In this document: positions 1-11,800 of the stretch, piece after piece | How positions within the stretch are numbered: the first letter of the stretch is position 1 | Layout: each line of letters starts with the position of its first letter | Origin: an uncultured Clostridia bacterium | Lineage (GTDB): Bacteria > Bacillota > Clostridia > Christensenellales > CAG-917 | DNA length: 45,246 nt | Reading direction: 5' to 3' | Assembly: GCA_947628855.1 (NCBI GenBank) | Contig: CANRBM010000005.1 | Coordinates: 1 to 45,246, forward strand | Program-made: the position numbers and the translations under genes | The notes under the pieces: model-generated | What the model was told of the DNA's origin: nothing | Databases searched by the model: none | The model's input: the letters and a program-made list of their open reading frames with translations, nothing else

Positions 1-540
<540 letters not shown>

Positions 541-552
541 AGGAGATAGAGT

Positions 553-3500
553 ATGTACGAACTCAGCAATTTTGACGCGATCCAGATCGGTATTGCCTCT
601 CCCGAAAAGATCAAAGAGTGGTCTTACGGCGAGGTCACAAAGCCCGAGACTATAAATTACCGTACGCAAAAGCCCGAAAGAGACGGTCTCTTCTGCGAGA
701 GGATATTCGGGCCCACAAAGGATTGGGAGTGCCACTGCGGCAGATACAAGAGGATACGCTATAAGGGCGTCATCTGCGAGAAGTGCGGCGTCGAGGTCAC
801 AAAGTCGAAGGTGCGCCGCGAGAGAATGGGGCATATCGAGCTTGCCGCGCCCGTCACGCACATTTGGTATTTGAGAGGCGTGCCCTCGCGCATAAGCATT
901 TTACTCGACATCTCCCCCAAGGATCTTGAACAAGTCGTGTACTTCGTCTCCTATATCGTGCTCGACCCCGGCAAGGCGGAGGAGATAGTCAAAAAACAGG
1001 TCATCACGGACAAGGAGTACCGCGATCTGCTTGAAAAATATGACGCAAAGGACTTCAGAGTCGGCATGGGCGCGGAAGCCGTGCAGGAGCTCCTGCAGGA
1101 GATAGACCTCGAGAGCGAGAGCAAACAGCTCAAGGACATTATCGAGAATTCTACGGGTCAAAAGCGCATGAAGGCGGTCAAGAGGCTGGAAGTCGTCGAG
1201 GCTTTCCGTCAATCGGGCAACAGACCCGAGTGGATGGTGCTCACCGTACTTCCCGTGCTGCCTCCGGAGCTCAGACCTATGGTCCAGCTTGACGGCGGAC
1301 GTTTTGCGACGAGCGACCTCAACGATCTGTATCGTCGCGTCATCAATCGCAACAACCGTCTCAAAAAGCTCAAGGAACTCGGCGCGCCCGAAATAATCGT
1401 GCACAACGAGAAGAGGATGCTGCAGGAAGCAGTTGACGCGCTCATAGACAACGGTCGCAGAGGAAAGGCTGTAGCAGGTCCCGGCAACAGGGACCTCAAG
1501 TCGCTCTCGGGCATGCTCCGCGGCAAGCAGGGACGTTTCCGTCAGAACTTGCTCGGCAAGCGCGTAGACTATTCGGGACGTTCCGTCATCGTCGTCGGAC
1601 CCGAGCTCAAGCTGTATCAGTGCGGCTTGCCCAAGGAGATGGCGCTCGAGCTGTTCAAACCCTTCATAATGAATAAGTTGGTGGAGCAGAACCTTTGCCA
1701 CAACATCAAGAGCGCAAAGCGTTTCGTGGACACGGGCAAAAATCAAGTATGGGATATCCTCGAGGAGATAATCAAGGATCACCCCGTACTGCTCAACCGC
1801 GCGCCCACCCTTCACCGTCTCGGCATACAGGCGTTCGAGCCCGTGCTCGTCGAGGGCAGAGCGATAAAGTTGCACCCCCTCGCATGCGGCGCGTTCAACG
1901 CGGACTTCGACGGCGACCAGATGGCTGTCCACGTCCCGCTGTCCATAGAGGCGCAGGCGGAGGCGAGGATACTCATGCTTTGCACAAACAACATACTTAA
2001 GCTAAGCGACGGCAAGCCTATCGTCTCGCCTACGCAGGACATGGTCATAGGCTCCTACTATCTGACGATAGTCAAGCCGGGCGCGGTCGGAGAAGGCAAT
2101 TATTACACCTCTTTCGACGAGGCGGTACTCGCCTATAACGAGCATGCGCTCACGCTGCAATCGCTGTGCTATATCCGCGTTCCCGTTGAACACGAGGACG
2201 GCACGAAGGAAAATCAGCTTTTGCACACCACCCTCGGACGTTGCATCTTCAACAACAACATTCCGCAGGACCTGCAATTTGTGGACAGAAGCGTGCCGGA
2301 ACTCAGAGGTCAACTCGAAGTCGAGGGCATACTCGGCATACACGCCAACATCGACCAAAAGCAATTCCACGCCATAGTGGAGCTGTTCCGCAGCGGCCGC
2401 GAGGATGGAGCATACGCGTACGCGCGTTCAATATTAAAGAGGCAGGACCTCTCCGACGCGCAGGTAGAGACCATCAAGAACGCCATACTCGAGGCGGGAG
2501 AGCTTGATATCGACGATACGAAGCACAGCCTTAGGGAGATCACCGCGCTCAGAGAGAGCATACAAAAGGTGCTCGGCAAGAAGGCGATGGCTATCGGCAA
2601 GAAGCAACTCAGCATGATCGTCGATAACTGCTTTAAGTATCACGGCGCGACGGAGACGGCGGCGATGCTGGACAACATCAAGGCGCTCGGCTACAAGTAT
2701 TCGACTATAGGCGCTATCACGGCGTCCGTATTCGATATGCACATCCCCGGCGACAAGAAACAGATAATTGCCGACGCTGAGGCGCAGGTGGTCAAGATAG
2801 AAAAACTGCATGCCCGCGGCGTGTTCTCGGACGAGGGCCGCTACAAAGAGGTCATCAAAGTCTGGAAAGAGGCGGCGGACAAGGTCGAGGAAGAGCTCAA
2901 GAAAGGACTTGACGATTTCAACCCCATATGGATGATGGCAAACTCCGGCGCGCGCGGAAGTATGGGACAGATAAGACAGCTTGCAGGTATGCGCGGACTT
3001 ATGGCGGACCCGTCGGGCAGAACGATAGAGTTGCCCGTGCGCTCCTCCTTCCGCGAGGGACTGTCCGTCCTCGAATACTTCATTTCTTCGCACGGCGGCA
3101 GAAAAGGTCTTGCGGACACCGCTCTTAAGACGGCGGACTCCGGCTACCTCACAAGACGTCTCGTGGACGTTTCCCACTCCGTCATCGTGCGCGAGCAGGA
3201 TTGCCACGACAACAAGGGCACGTTCATCACCGCGATACGCGACGAAAAGAGCGTCATCGAGGCGCTTGCGGACAGAATTGCGGGCAGATACACCATAAAC
3301 GACGTCATCGACCCCGAGACGGGCGAAGTCATCTGCGAAGCGGACACCCTCATCTCCACGGATAAGGCGAAAGAGATCGACAACATCCTCACCGCGCATT
3401 GGGAGAAGAATGGCTCGGATATGCACCATCAACCGGGCGTGCTCATCCGCTCCATACTCACTTGCAGGACGAGAAACGGCGTGTGCGTCAAGTGCTACGG

Positions 3501-4422
3501 CAAGAACATGGCGTCGGGCAATCCCGTCAAGATAGGCGAGGCGGTCGGCATCATAGCCGCGCAGTCCATAGGCGAGCCGGGCACCCAGCTCACGATGAGA
3601 ACCTTCCACTCGGGCGGCGTTGCGACGGACGACGACATCACGCAAGGTCTGCCCCGCGTCGAGGAGCTTTTCGAGGCGCGCAATCCTAAAGGTAAAGCCG
3701 TCATCACGGAGAACAGCGGCGCAGTCACGATTTCCGACGACAGGCGCGAGATCACGGTCACGTCCTCGGACGGCGACACAAAGACGTATGCGATACCCTA
3801 CAACGCGAACATACTCGTGCAGCAGGGCGAGATAATAGACGCGGGCGATCCGCTCACCAAGGGCTCCATAAATCCGCAGGATATGCTCAAGGCGAAGGGC
3901 GTCAAGGGCGTGCAGGAGTACATCGCGAAGGAAGTTCAATCCGCCTACCGCACCGCGGGCGTCGAGATCAACGACAAGCACGTCGAGGTCATCGTCAGGC
4001 AGATGCTGAGGAAGGTAAGGATAGAAAATCAAGGCGACACCAACATGTTGCCGGGTCAACTCGTAGACCTGTTCACTTATGAGGACGAAAACGAAAAGGC
4101 GATAGAGGCAGGCGGCAAGCCCGCAAGCGCAAAGAGAACTCTGCTCGGCATCACGAAAGCCGCGCTCGCGACGGAATCCTTCCTGTCCGCGGCGTCCTTC
4201 CAGGAGACGGCGAAAGTGCTTGCGGAGGCGGCGATCAACAACAGAGTCGACCCGTTGCTCGGACTCAAAGAGAACGTCATCATAGGCAAGCTAATCCCCG
4301 CAGGTACGGGCATGAAGTGCTATAAAAACATAAGTACCGTGCACGCCACTCCCGAAAAGACGGAAGAGGAGATAATGGCGGATCCCGAGCTCGCGGACAT
4401 AGACGACGAGGACGCAGAATAA
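553..4422 (+). CDS. rpoC: DNA-directed RNA polymerase subunit beta'
   Basis: 1289 aa; [16 protein letters not shown] catalytic motif, Zn-binding [26 protein letters not shown] aaggagat upstream. Confidence 0.99.
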   Translation: MYELSNFDAIQIGIASPEKIKEWSYGEVTKPETINYRTQKPERDGLFCERIFGPTKDWECHCGRYKRIRYKGVICEKCGVEVTKSKVRRERMGHIELAAPVTHIWYLRGVPSRISILLDISPKDLEQVVYFVSYIVLDPGKAEEIVKKQVITDKEYRDLLEKYDAKDFRVGMGAEAVQELLQEIDLESESKQLKDIIENSTGQKRMKAVKRLEVVEAFRQSGNRPEWMVLTVLPVLPPELRPMVQLDGGRFATSDLNDLYRRVINRNNRLKKLKELGAPEIIVHNEKRMLQEAVDALIDNGRRGKAVAGPGNRDLKSLSGMLRGKQGRFRQNLLGKRVDYSGRSVIVVGPELKLYQCGLPKEMALELFKPFIMNKLVEQNLCHNIKSAKRFVDTGKNQVWDILEEIIKDHPVLLNRAPTLHRLGIQAFEPVLVEGRAIKLHPLACGAFNADFDGDQMAVHVPLSIEAQAEARILMLCTNNILKLSDGKPIVSPTQDMVIGSYYLTIVKPGAVGEGNYYTSFDEAVLAYNEHALTLQSLCYIRVPVEHEDGTKENQLLHTTLGRCIFNNNIPQDLQFVDRSVPELRGQLEVEGILGIHANIDQKQFHAIVELFRSGREDGAYAYARSILKRQDLSDAQVETIKNAILEAGELDIDDTKHSLREITALRESIQKVLGKKAMAIGKKQLSMIVDNCFKYHGATETAAMLDNIKALGYKYSTIGAITASVFDMHIPGDKKQIIADAEAQVVKIEKLHARGVFSDEGRYKEVIKVWKEAADKVEEELKKGLDDFNPIWMMANSGARGSMGQIRQLAGMRGLMADPSGRTIELPVRSSFREGLSVLEYFISSHGGRKGLADTALKTADSGYLTRRLVDVSHSVIVREQDCHDNKGTFITAIRDEKSVIEALADRIAGRYTINDVIDPETGEVICEADTLISTDKAKEIDNILTAHWEKNGSDMHHQPGVLIRSILTCRTRNGVCVKCYGKNMASGNPVKIGEAVGIIAAQSIGEPGTQLTMRTFHSGGVATDDDITQGLPRVEELFEARNPKGKAVITENSGAVTISDDRREITVTSSDGDTKTYAIPYNANILVQQGEIIDAGDPLTKGSINPQDMLKAKGVKGVQEYIAKEVQSAYRTAGVEINDKHVEVIVRQMLRKVRIENQGDTNMLPGQLVDLFTYEDENEKAIEAGGKPASAKRTLLGITKAALATESFLSAASFQETAKVLAEAAINNRVDPLLGLKENVIIGKLIPAGTGMKCYKNISTVHATPEKTEEEIMADPELADIDDEDAE

Positions 4423-5606
4423 TGGATAAGAGGTTTTTTACATCCGAAAGCGTGACTGAGGGACATCCCGACAAGGTGTGCGATCAGATAGCCGACGCTA
4501 TACTTGACGACATCATGGCGGCGGATCCCTCCGCGCGCGTCGCGATAGAAGTTTGCGCGACGACGGGCGTAGTCATGGTTTTCGGCGAGGTCTCCACGGA
4601 CACGCACTATTCGGACATACCCGCAATAGTGCGCGAGGTGATAGAGGACATAGGCTACAACGACAGCTCTCTCGGCTTTGACTTCAAGACGTGCGCTGTG
4701 CTCACCTCGATAGACGAGCAGTCGAAGGATATCGCGCAGGGCGTGGATATGGCGTCCGACGCGGAAAGTTCGGACGAATTCGATCTTAGAGGCGCGGGCG
4801 ATCAAGGCATGATGTTCGGCTATGCGACGGACGAGACTCCGGAGCTTATGCCCATGCCCATAATGCTTGCGCATGCGCTCACAAAGCGCCTCACGGACGT
4901 GAGAAAGCTGGATCTTCTCGATTGGTTGCGTCCCGACGGAAAGGCGCAAGTCACGGTGGAATACGAGGGCGGCGCGCCAAAGCGCGTGGACACTGTAGTG
5001 GTCAGCTGTCAACACTCCGAAAATGTGGAGCTCGAGGAGATTGAGAGCGCTATCATCGAGACAGTCATAAAACCCTCCATACCCAAGGAGCTCATCGACG
5101 ACGACACCAAATTCTACATCAATCCCACGGGACGCTTTGTGATAGGCGGACCCGCAGGCGACAGCGGAGTCACGGGCAGGAAGATAATTGTGGACACCTA
5201 CGGCGGTTTTTGTCCTCACGGCGGCGGCGCGTTCAGCGGCAAGGATCCCACGAAAGTGGACAGGAGCGCGTGCTATATGGCGCGTTACGTGTGCAAAAAC
5301 CTTGTTGCTGCGGGCATTTGCAAGAGGGTAGAGCTGCAGCTCGCGTATGCGATAGGCATGTCGCACCCGGTGTCGATATATGTCGATACGTTTGGGACGG
5401 GCATAGTGGACGACGAGACCATTGTCAAGATAGTGCAGGATGTGTTCGATCTCAGACCGCTTGCCATCATAAACGAGCTCAAACTCGACCGCCCCATCTA
5501 CAGGAGGACGTCCAACTACGGACACTTTGGCAGAGAGGGCTTCACTTGGGAGAACACCGACAAGGTAGAGCAGTTGCGAGAGGCTCTCGAGAAGTACAAA
5601 TTTTGA
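4422..5606 (+). CDS. metK: S-adenosylmethionine synthetase
   Basis: [41 protein letters not shown]; start codon overlaps rpoC stop (TAATG). Confidence 0.98.
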   Translation: MDKRFFTSESVTEGHPDKVCDQIADAILDDIMAADPSARVAIEVCATTGVVMVFGEVSTDTHYSDIPAIVREVIEDIGYNDSSLGFDFKTCAVLTSIDEQSKDIAQGVDMASDAESSDEFDLRGAGDQGMMFGYATDETPELMPMPIMLAHALTKRLTDVRKLDLLDWLRPDGKAQVTVEYEGGAPKRVDTVVVSCQHSENVELEEIESAIIETVIKPSIPKELIDDDTKFYINPTGRFVIGGPAGDSGVTGRKIIVDTYGGFCPHGGGAFSGKDPTKVDRSACYMARYVCKNLVAAGICKRVELQLAYAIGMSHPVSIYVDTFGTGIVDDETIVKIVQDVFDLRPLAIINELKLDRPIYRRTSNYGHFGREGFTWENTDKVEQLREALEKYKF

Positions 5607-5621
5607 ATGAGCAAGAAAAAG

Positions 5622-5646
5622 CGGCAGGAGAAGTCTGCCGTTTTTT
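5622..5646 (+). terminator. Rho-independent terminator after metK
   Basis: CGGCAG-gagaagt-CTGCCG followed by TTTTTT. Confidence 0.8.
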
Positions 5647-5728
5647 ATACCCGCGCGAGAGAGCTGGGGGAGCGATATTTTTCCGCCCCCATATGCGGAA
5701 AACGCGGAGATGAACAAACTTTTTCGGA

Positions 5729-7951
5729 GTGAAAATGCAGCTTAAGGGCGAAATCAAGACCGTAATATTTCAAAGCCCGGAAACGGGATATACCGTACTC
5801 GACGTAAGGAGCGAGGACGGCGTGTTTACCGTAGTCGGGCTCTTCCCTCCCGTAAGCGAGGGCATGGTCGTCGAGGTGGAGGGCAAATTTCAGCAAAAGA
5901 CCCTCTACGGCAGGCAGTTCGCCGCGGAAAAGATAAAATTGCACCAGCCCTCGAGACTGGACGGTATAAAGAAATTTCTCTCCAGCGGGCTCATCTACGG
6001 TTTGGGACCCGTCACGGCGGAGGCTATCGTAGCGCGTTTCGGCGTGGACAGCCTCGAGATGATGAAATACCCAATGGAGCTTGCGAAGGTGCGCGGCATA
6101 TCCCTCAAAAAGGCGACGGAATTCGGCATGGGCTATGTCAAGTTGCAAAAGATGCAGGACGCCATAATGTTTTTGCAGGAGCTGGGCATCACGATAAACA
6201 TGGCTCTTCGCATCTACAAGGTGTATGAAGAAAAGACGGTAGACAACATTCGCAAAAACCCGTACATGCTCGTTGACGACATTGACGGCATAGGTTTTGC
6301 CACCGCGGACAGGATAGCGGGCGAGCTGGGCGTGGACAAAAACAGTGATTTCAGGATAAGCGCGGCGATAACGTACGTCCTCAAGGACGCGTCGCTCAAG
6401 TCGGGGCACAACTATCTGCCCGAGGGCGAGCTTATAGAGGCGGCAAAGACTCTGCTCGGCATTGACGATGTGGAGCGCATAAGCGACGTGCTGGGCGATA
6501 TGGTCTTGCTCAAGGAACTTATACGCTACGACGCGGGCGAGCATATTGCCATACTGCTCAAACGCAACTACCTCACCGAAAAGAATATCGCAAAAAGGCT
6601 GCTGAGGCTAAGCGGCGAGGCGTCCGACTTCAAGGTCAACGCGGAGCACGAGATAAAGCGCTTCGAGCAGGAGGCGGGATTCGAGCTGCATCCCAACCAA
6701 AAAGAGGCGGTACGCGCCGCGATAGAAAACGGGGTGCACATCGTCACGGGCGGGCCGGGCACGGGCAAGACGACCATAGTCAAGTGCATTCTGCGCGTGT
6801 TCAAGGATCTGAATCAGCGGGTAGCGCTGTGCGCGCCTACGGGAAGAGCGGCAAAGAGGCTAAGTCAAGCGACAGGCGAGGACGCAAAGACGATACACCG
6901 CCTTCTCGACCTCGATTGGAAGGGCGGCGAGGGACACTTTACATACAACGAAAACATGAAATTGCCGCTCGACGTCGTCATCGTGGACGAAGTCAGTATG
7001 GTGGACGAATACGTGTTTTGCGCGCTGCTCGGCGCGCTCGAGAGGGGCGCGAGGCTCGTGCTCGTGGGGGACAAGGACCAGCTTGCGTCCGTAGGCGCGG
7101 GCAATGTGCTCGGCGACCTCATAAGATGCGGGCATTTCACGGTGAGCTATCTCACGCACATATATAGGCAGTCCGCAAAGAGCAAGATAGTGCCAAACGC
7201 GCACAAGATCAACAACGGACAGATGCCCGACCTCGACAACAAGAGCGACGACTTCTTCTTCGAGGAGAGGAATACCTCGGAGGCGATATGCCAAAGCACG
7301 CTCGCGCTCGTCACCAAGCGCTTGCCCAAATATCTGAACATGCAGCCCAAGGACATACAGGTGCTGTGTCCCATGAAACGCAGCCTTGCAGGCACCGTGA
7401 ATTTGAACAGGGAACTTCAACGCCTCATCAATCCGCCCACTGCCGCAAAGAAGGAATTGAAGCGCGGGGACATACTTTTCCGCGAGGGCGACAAAGTCAT
7501 GCAGACGATCAACAATTATCAGCAGGAATGGTCGCAGACGCAGGGCAACAGAGTGGAGCGCGGCACGGGAGTTTTCAACGGCGACATCGGCGTCATCGAG
7601 AGCATAAATGTACAAATCATGCAGTTTACCGTGCGATTTGATGATGATAAAGTGGCGATTTATCAATATGGCGACATCGACCAACTGTCGCTCGCGTACG
7701 CGATAACAATACACAAATCGCAGGGCAGTGAGTTTGACGCGGTCGTCATCGCGCTTGACAGCAACTATCTTTTGCAGACGCGAAACCTGCTTTACACAGC
7801 GGTCACGAGGGCGAAAAAACTTGTCGTCATCGCGGGCGCGAAGGAGACGGTGGCGCGCATGGTGCGCAACAACCAGACCGCGAGGCGCTACTCTTTGCTT
7901 GTACAGCTCATAGATGAGGAACTTGCCGGAGGCGGGTATGACGGAGCATAA
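5729..7951 (+). CDS. recD2: RecD2/YrrC-type ATP-dependent DNA helicase
   Basis: 740 aa; Walker A GGPGTGKTTIVKCIL, DEVSMVDEY, VGDKDQLASVGAGNVL, C-terminal AITIHKSQGSEFDAVV and LLYTAVTRAKKLV; N-terminal OB/HhH region typical of RecD2. Confidence 0.93.
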   Translation: MKMQLKGEIKTVIFQSPETGYTVLDVRSEDGVFTVVGLFPPVSEGMVVEVEGKFQQKTLYGRQFAAEKIKLHQPSRLDGIKKFLSSGLIYGLGPVTAEAIVARFGVDSLEMMKYPMELAKVRGISLKKATEFGMGYVKLQKMQDAIMFLQELGITINMALRIYKVYEEKTVDNIRKNPYMLVDDIDGIGFATADRIAGELGVDKNSDFRISAAITYVLKDASLKSGHNYLPEGELIEAAKTLLGIDDVERISDVLGDMVLLKELIRYDAGEHIAILLKRNYLTEKNIAKRLLRLSGEASDFKVNAEHEIKRFEQEAGFELHPNQKEAVRAAIENGVHIVTGGPGTGKTTIVKCILRVFKDLNQRVALCAPTGRAAKRLSQATGEDAKTIHRLLDLDWKGGEGHFTYNENMKLPLDVVIVDEVSMVDEYVFCALLGALERGARLVLVGDKDQLASVGAGNVLGDLIRCGHFTVSYLTHIYRQSAKSKIVPNAHKINNGQMPDLDNKSDDFFFEERNTSEAICQSTLALVTKRLPKYLNMQPKDIQVLCPMKRSLAGTVNLNRELQRLINPPTAAKKELKRGDILFREGDKVMQTINNYQQEWSQTQGNRVERGTGVFNGDIGVIESINVQIMQFTVRFDDDKVAIYQYGDIDQLSLAYAITIHKSQGSEFDAVVIALDSNYLLQTRNLLYTAVTRAKKLVVIAGAKETVARMVRNNQTARRYSLLVQLIDEELAGGGYDGA

Positions 7952-8756
7952 GGGCAATGCAAAGTTAAAAGCGTTCATGAGCGGCGCTATCGCGGCGCTG
8001 AGAAGGTGCGGTGCGGCTTTAGAGGACGCTCTGTATCCAAAAGAAACGACTTGCGACATATGCCTGGGCGAGCTCGAGACGAGGGGCAGATACAGGGTGT
8101 GCGCGAAGTGCCTCGAAGAACTGCCGTACGTAGGCGACAAAAGGTGCTTGAATTGCGGCGCGCCCATGAGCGACGAGAGCGACTATTGCGATCGCTGTCA
8201 AAACACCGAGAGCAGTTTCAAGCTGTGTCGCGCGCCATTTGAATATCGGGACCTCGCGGTGAAGATGATACACGAGCTCAAATTCGGCGGGAAAAAGTAC
8301 ATAGCCGAGACGCTCGCGGCGTTTATGACGGACGAGTTTTTGAAAGACGGCATGAGCGCGGAGATAGTATGCTTTGTGCCGATGGCGCCAAAAGAGGAGA
8401 AAAAGCGCGGTTTCAATCAAGCGGAATTGCTTGCGCGAGAGATAGCGGACAGGCTGAATATGCCTTTGCTCCCCGCGCTCGTCAAGCGCAAGGACACGAC
8501 GGAGCAAAAGTCTTTGAGCGCGCGCGACAGGGCGAAAAACCTCGAAGGCGCCTACGAGTGTGTAGTGTCGCAGGTGAAAAAGCGCAGCGTATTGCTTATA
8601 GACGACGTATTTACGACGGGCGCCACTTCAAACGAGTGCGCCAAGGCCCTGCTCAAAGCGGGCGCAAGGGAAGTGAGCGTGCTCACCGCCGCGATAACAA
8701 GGCAAAAAATGTCTTTCGAGCGCGACGACCGACTTGTCAGCGACGACAAAAAGTAG
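7938..8756 (+). CDS. comF: ComF family protein (phosphoribosyltransferase-like)
   Basis: CDICLGE...C..CLEELPYVGDKRCLNCGAPM Zn-finger, PRPP motif VLLIDDVFTTGATSNEC; start overlaps recD2 end. Confidence 0.9.
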   Translation: MTEHKGNAKLKAFMSGAIAALRRCGAALEDALYPKETTCDICLGELETRGRYRVCAKCLEELPYVGDKRCLNCGAPMSDESDYCDRCQNTESSFKLCRAPFEYRDLAVKMIHELKFGGKKYIAETLAAFMTDEFLKDGMSAEIVCFVPMAPKEEKKRGFNQAELLAREIADRLNMPLLPALVKRKDTTEQKSLSARDRAKNLEGAYECVVSQVKKRSVLLIDDVFTTGATSNECAKALLKAGAREVSVLTAAITRQKMSFERDDRLVSDDKK

Positions 8757-8847
8757 TATGATGAAATGTATGGCAACTTCTTGAAGTTGCAGCCCGTTAC
8801 GGGCGAAATAAAAAAAGAAAAGCGCGACCGCGCTAAGAGAGGGATAT

Positions 8848-11800
8848 ATGTCAATTTTCAACGAAAACGACAGGAAACTCAAAAAACTTCGCAAGCTAGC
8901 CGTCAAGATAGCTCCCGACGACAGCGTGCATCCCAAAAAAGGCGAGACCGAGGAAGAAGCGAAAGCTGCAGCGGCAAGAAGAGTCGAACAAGAGTTGAAA
9001 AGAGCCGAAAGCACGGAAAAACCGAAGTTTCTTGAACAGAAATATGCCAAAATGAAAAACGAAGAGTTGATGGGCATGACGGCGGTGTTCAAGAAAAAGC
9101 TCGCTGACGGCGCGAAGCTTGACGATATAATGCTTGACGCCTATGCCGTCGTTATGGAGGCGAGCAAGAGAGTGCTCAACATGAAGCACTTTTTCGTACA
9201 GCTCATGGGCGGTATCGCGCTACACCAAAGCAGGATCGTCGAGATGGCTACGGGCGAAGGCAAAACGCTTGTTGCAACTCTTCCCGCCTATCTCAACGCG
9301 CTTGAGGGCAAGGGCGTGCACATCGTCACCGTAAACGACTACCTTGCGCGCCGCGACGCGGATTGGATGGACAACCTCTTCCGTTTTCTCGGGCTTACGG
9401 TGGGCGTCGTCGTACACGGTATGACGAGAGAGGAAAAGCAGAAAGCATACGCCGCGGACATCACGTATTGCAGCAACAGCGAGTTGGGCTTTGACTTTTT
9501 GCGCGACAATATGGCGCTCAAAAAAGAGGACGTAATGCAGCGCGAACTCAACTTTGCCATAATCGACGAGGTGGACTCCATATTGATAGACGAGGCAAGG
9601 ACGCCGCTCATCATTTCAAACGTCTCCAAAGTCGAAAAAGAGGATCTGCTTGCCGTGGCGCGCTTTGTGGACGGATTGAAAGAGGCTGCTCCCGTGCTCG
9701 ACGTAAAGGGCGCGCCCGTAAAGGACGAGGACGGCAACGAAAAGACGCAAGGCGAAGTCGAGGTAGACTATGAAAAGCGCACCGCCATTTTGACGGAAGA
9801 GGGCTTGAGCAAGGCGGAAAAATATTTCAAGACGACAGGCTTTTTCGGCAAGTCCGAGGACGGCAAAGAGGCGGACGGCACGGGCGATATCGACGACGCG
9901 GGCGACGCGGTGCTTTACAACAGGATAGAGGCGGCGCTCAAAGCGAAATTCCTATTTTTGCGGGACAGGGACTATCTTGTCGATGAGGGAAAGAAGGTAG
10001 TCATAATCGACCACAACACGGGACGCGCTATGCCGGGGCGCCGTTTCAACGACGGCTTGCATCAAGCGATAGAGGCGAAAGAAGCTCTGCTCGACAGCGG
10101 AGTCAAGATACTCGGCGACAACAAGATCGCCGCGACGATAACCTATCAAAACCTCTTCAGGCAGTACGCCAAGATATCGGGCATGACGGGTACTGCAAAG
10201 ACGGAAGAGACGGAGTTCAAAAACATCTATAAACTCGACGTCGTGAAGATCCCTCCTCATGCGGATTGCCGAAGAGAGGACAAAAACGACAAGATGTTTT
10301 TGAGCAAGGCGGCAAAATTCGACGCGCTCATCTTAGATATATCCGAAAGATATGCAAAAGGCCAGCCCATGCTCATCGGCACCACGAGCGTAGAAGAATC
10401 CGAAATGTTGAGCGCAAAGCTCGCGGAAAAGAAAATACCCCATGAAGTGCTAAACGCCAAAAACAACAAAAACGAGGCGTACATCATAGCGCAGGCGGGC
10501 GCTCCGGGCGCGGTCACGATATCGACGAATATGGCGGGACGCGGCACGGATATTTTGCTCGGCGGCAATCCCGAATATCATGCCAAAAAGAATTTGGAGG
10601 ACAAGCTCGACGGCATGTTCAAGGACAAATTGCTCAAATTCGACAATGCGGAAGAGGGCAGCGAGCGCTACAGCGACCTCGCCAAGGAAGAGCTCGAGAG
10701 AGTTCTCGCGGCGGACAGGGAGGTGAAGGAGCAGCGCTATGAGACATTCAAGTCAGCTATTATCGACAGCGCAACCACAAAATATCCCGTAAAATTCGAA
10801 ATGTCGGGACAATACGCCTTCGAGGGCGAGACTTACGAAGTTAATATAAAGAATTTGAGAGATGAGTACGAAAAAGACCTGCAAGAGATAAAAGCTGTCT
10901 GCGACGTCAAAAAGCAGGACGTCATCTCGAAGGGCGGGCTTTGCGTCATAGGCACGGGGCGCAACGAGAGCAGGCGTATAGACAACCAGCTCATCGGTCG
11001 TGCGGGCCGTCAAGGCGATATCGGTCAAAGCGAGTTTTACGTTTCGCTCGAGGACGACATACTGCGTTTCAACAACAGCGAGAGGCTTGCGCAGTTGCTC
11101 ACTTACCTTAAGATGAGGATACCCGAGGATCAGCGCGATCTGCCCTTGCAACTCAAGGTTATCACAAACTTCATCAAGAACACCCAAAAGAAGATAGAGG
11201 GTCTGCACTTTGCCGCAAGAAGGGACTTGCTGTATTATGACGAGGTGCTTGAGGTGCAGAGGAACGACATCTACTCCGCGCGCAAAATGCTACTCAACGA
11301 CGAAGATGATATCCACGCGCAAGTCGAGGAGATGTTCGAAAGGCTTGCCCGCTCCATTTTGGAAAAGCATATCGACCCGAACGAGGGCTACGACAAGTGG
11401 GACATCGAGGGCTTGACGGAAGAGATAGAAAAGCGCATGATGCCAAAGCGCGGCGAGAGCGAGGAGCCCGACTTCGACGAGGACGCAGAAGAGGATGACG
11501 AGGCGTTTGACGAGGAAGATGAGTTCGACGAGGACGAGAGCGAAGAAAATATCGTTGTCGAGCATGAGGATGACGACGATTACACCTTCGAGAAAGAGGA
11601 CCCCGAAAGCAAGAAGCACATATTTAAGAAGGGCAGCGTTATAACGCAGGAGCTTTGCGAGACGGGCGACGTGGACGCGATCGTAAAAGCCATATGCGCC
11701 GCCGCGTCCGCGGAATATGCCAAGAAGGCGGAATTTTACAAGGAGAGGAATTTCGACTACGGCAGGGAGGAAAAATTCGTATTGCAGACGAACATCGACA

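Noticed and set aside
4380-4422. SAM riboswitch for metK
   Set aside because: metK starts on the rpoC stop codon; there is no leader to hold a riboswitch.
8766-9035. 89-aa ORF overlapping secA start
   Set aside because: Starts in the hairpin region and runs out of frame through secA; no SD and no plausible product.
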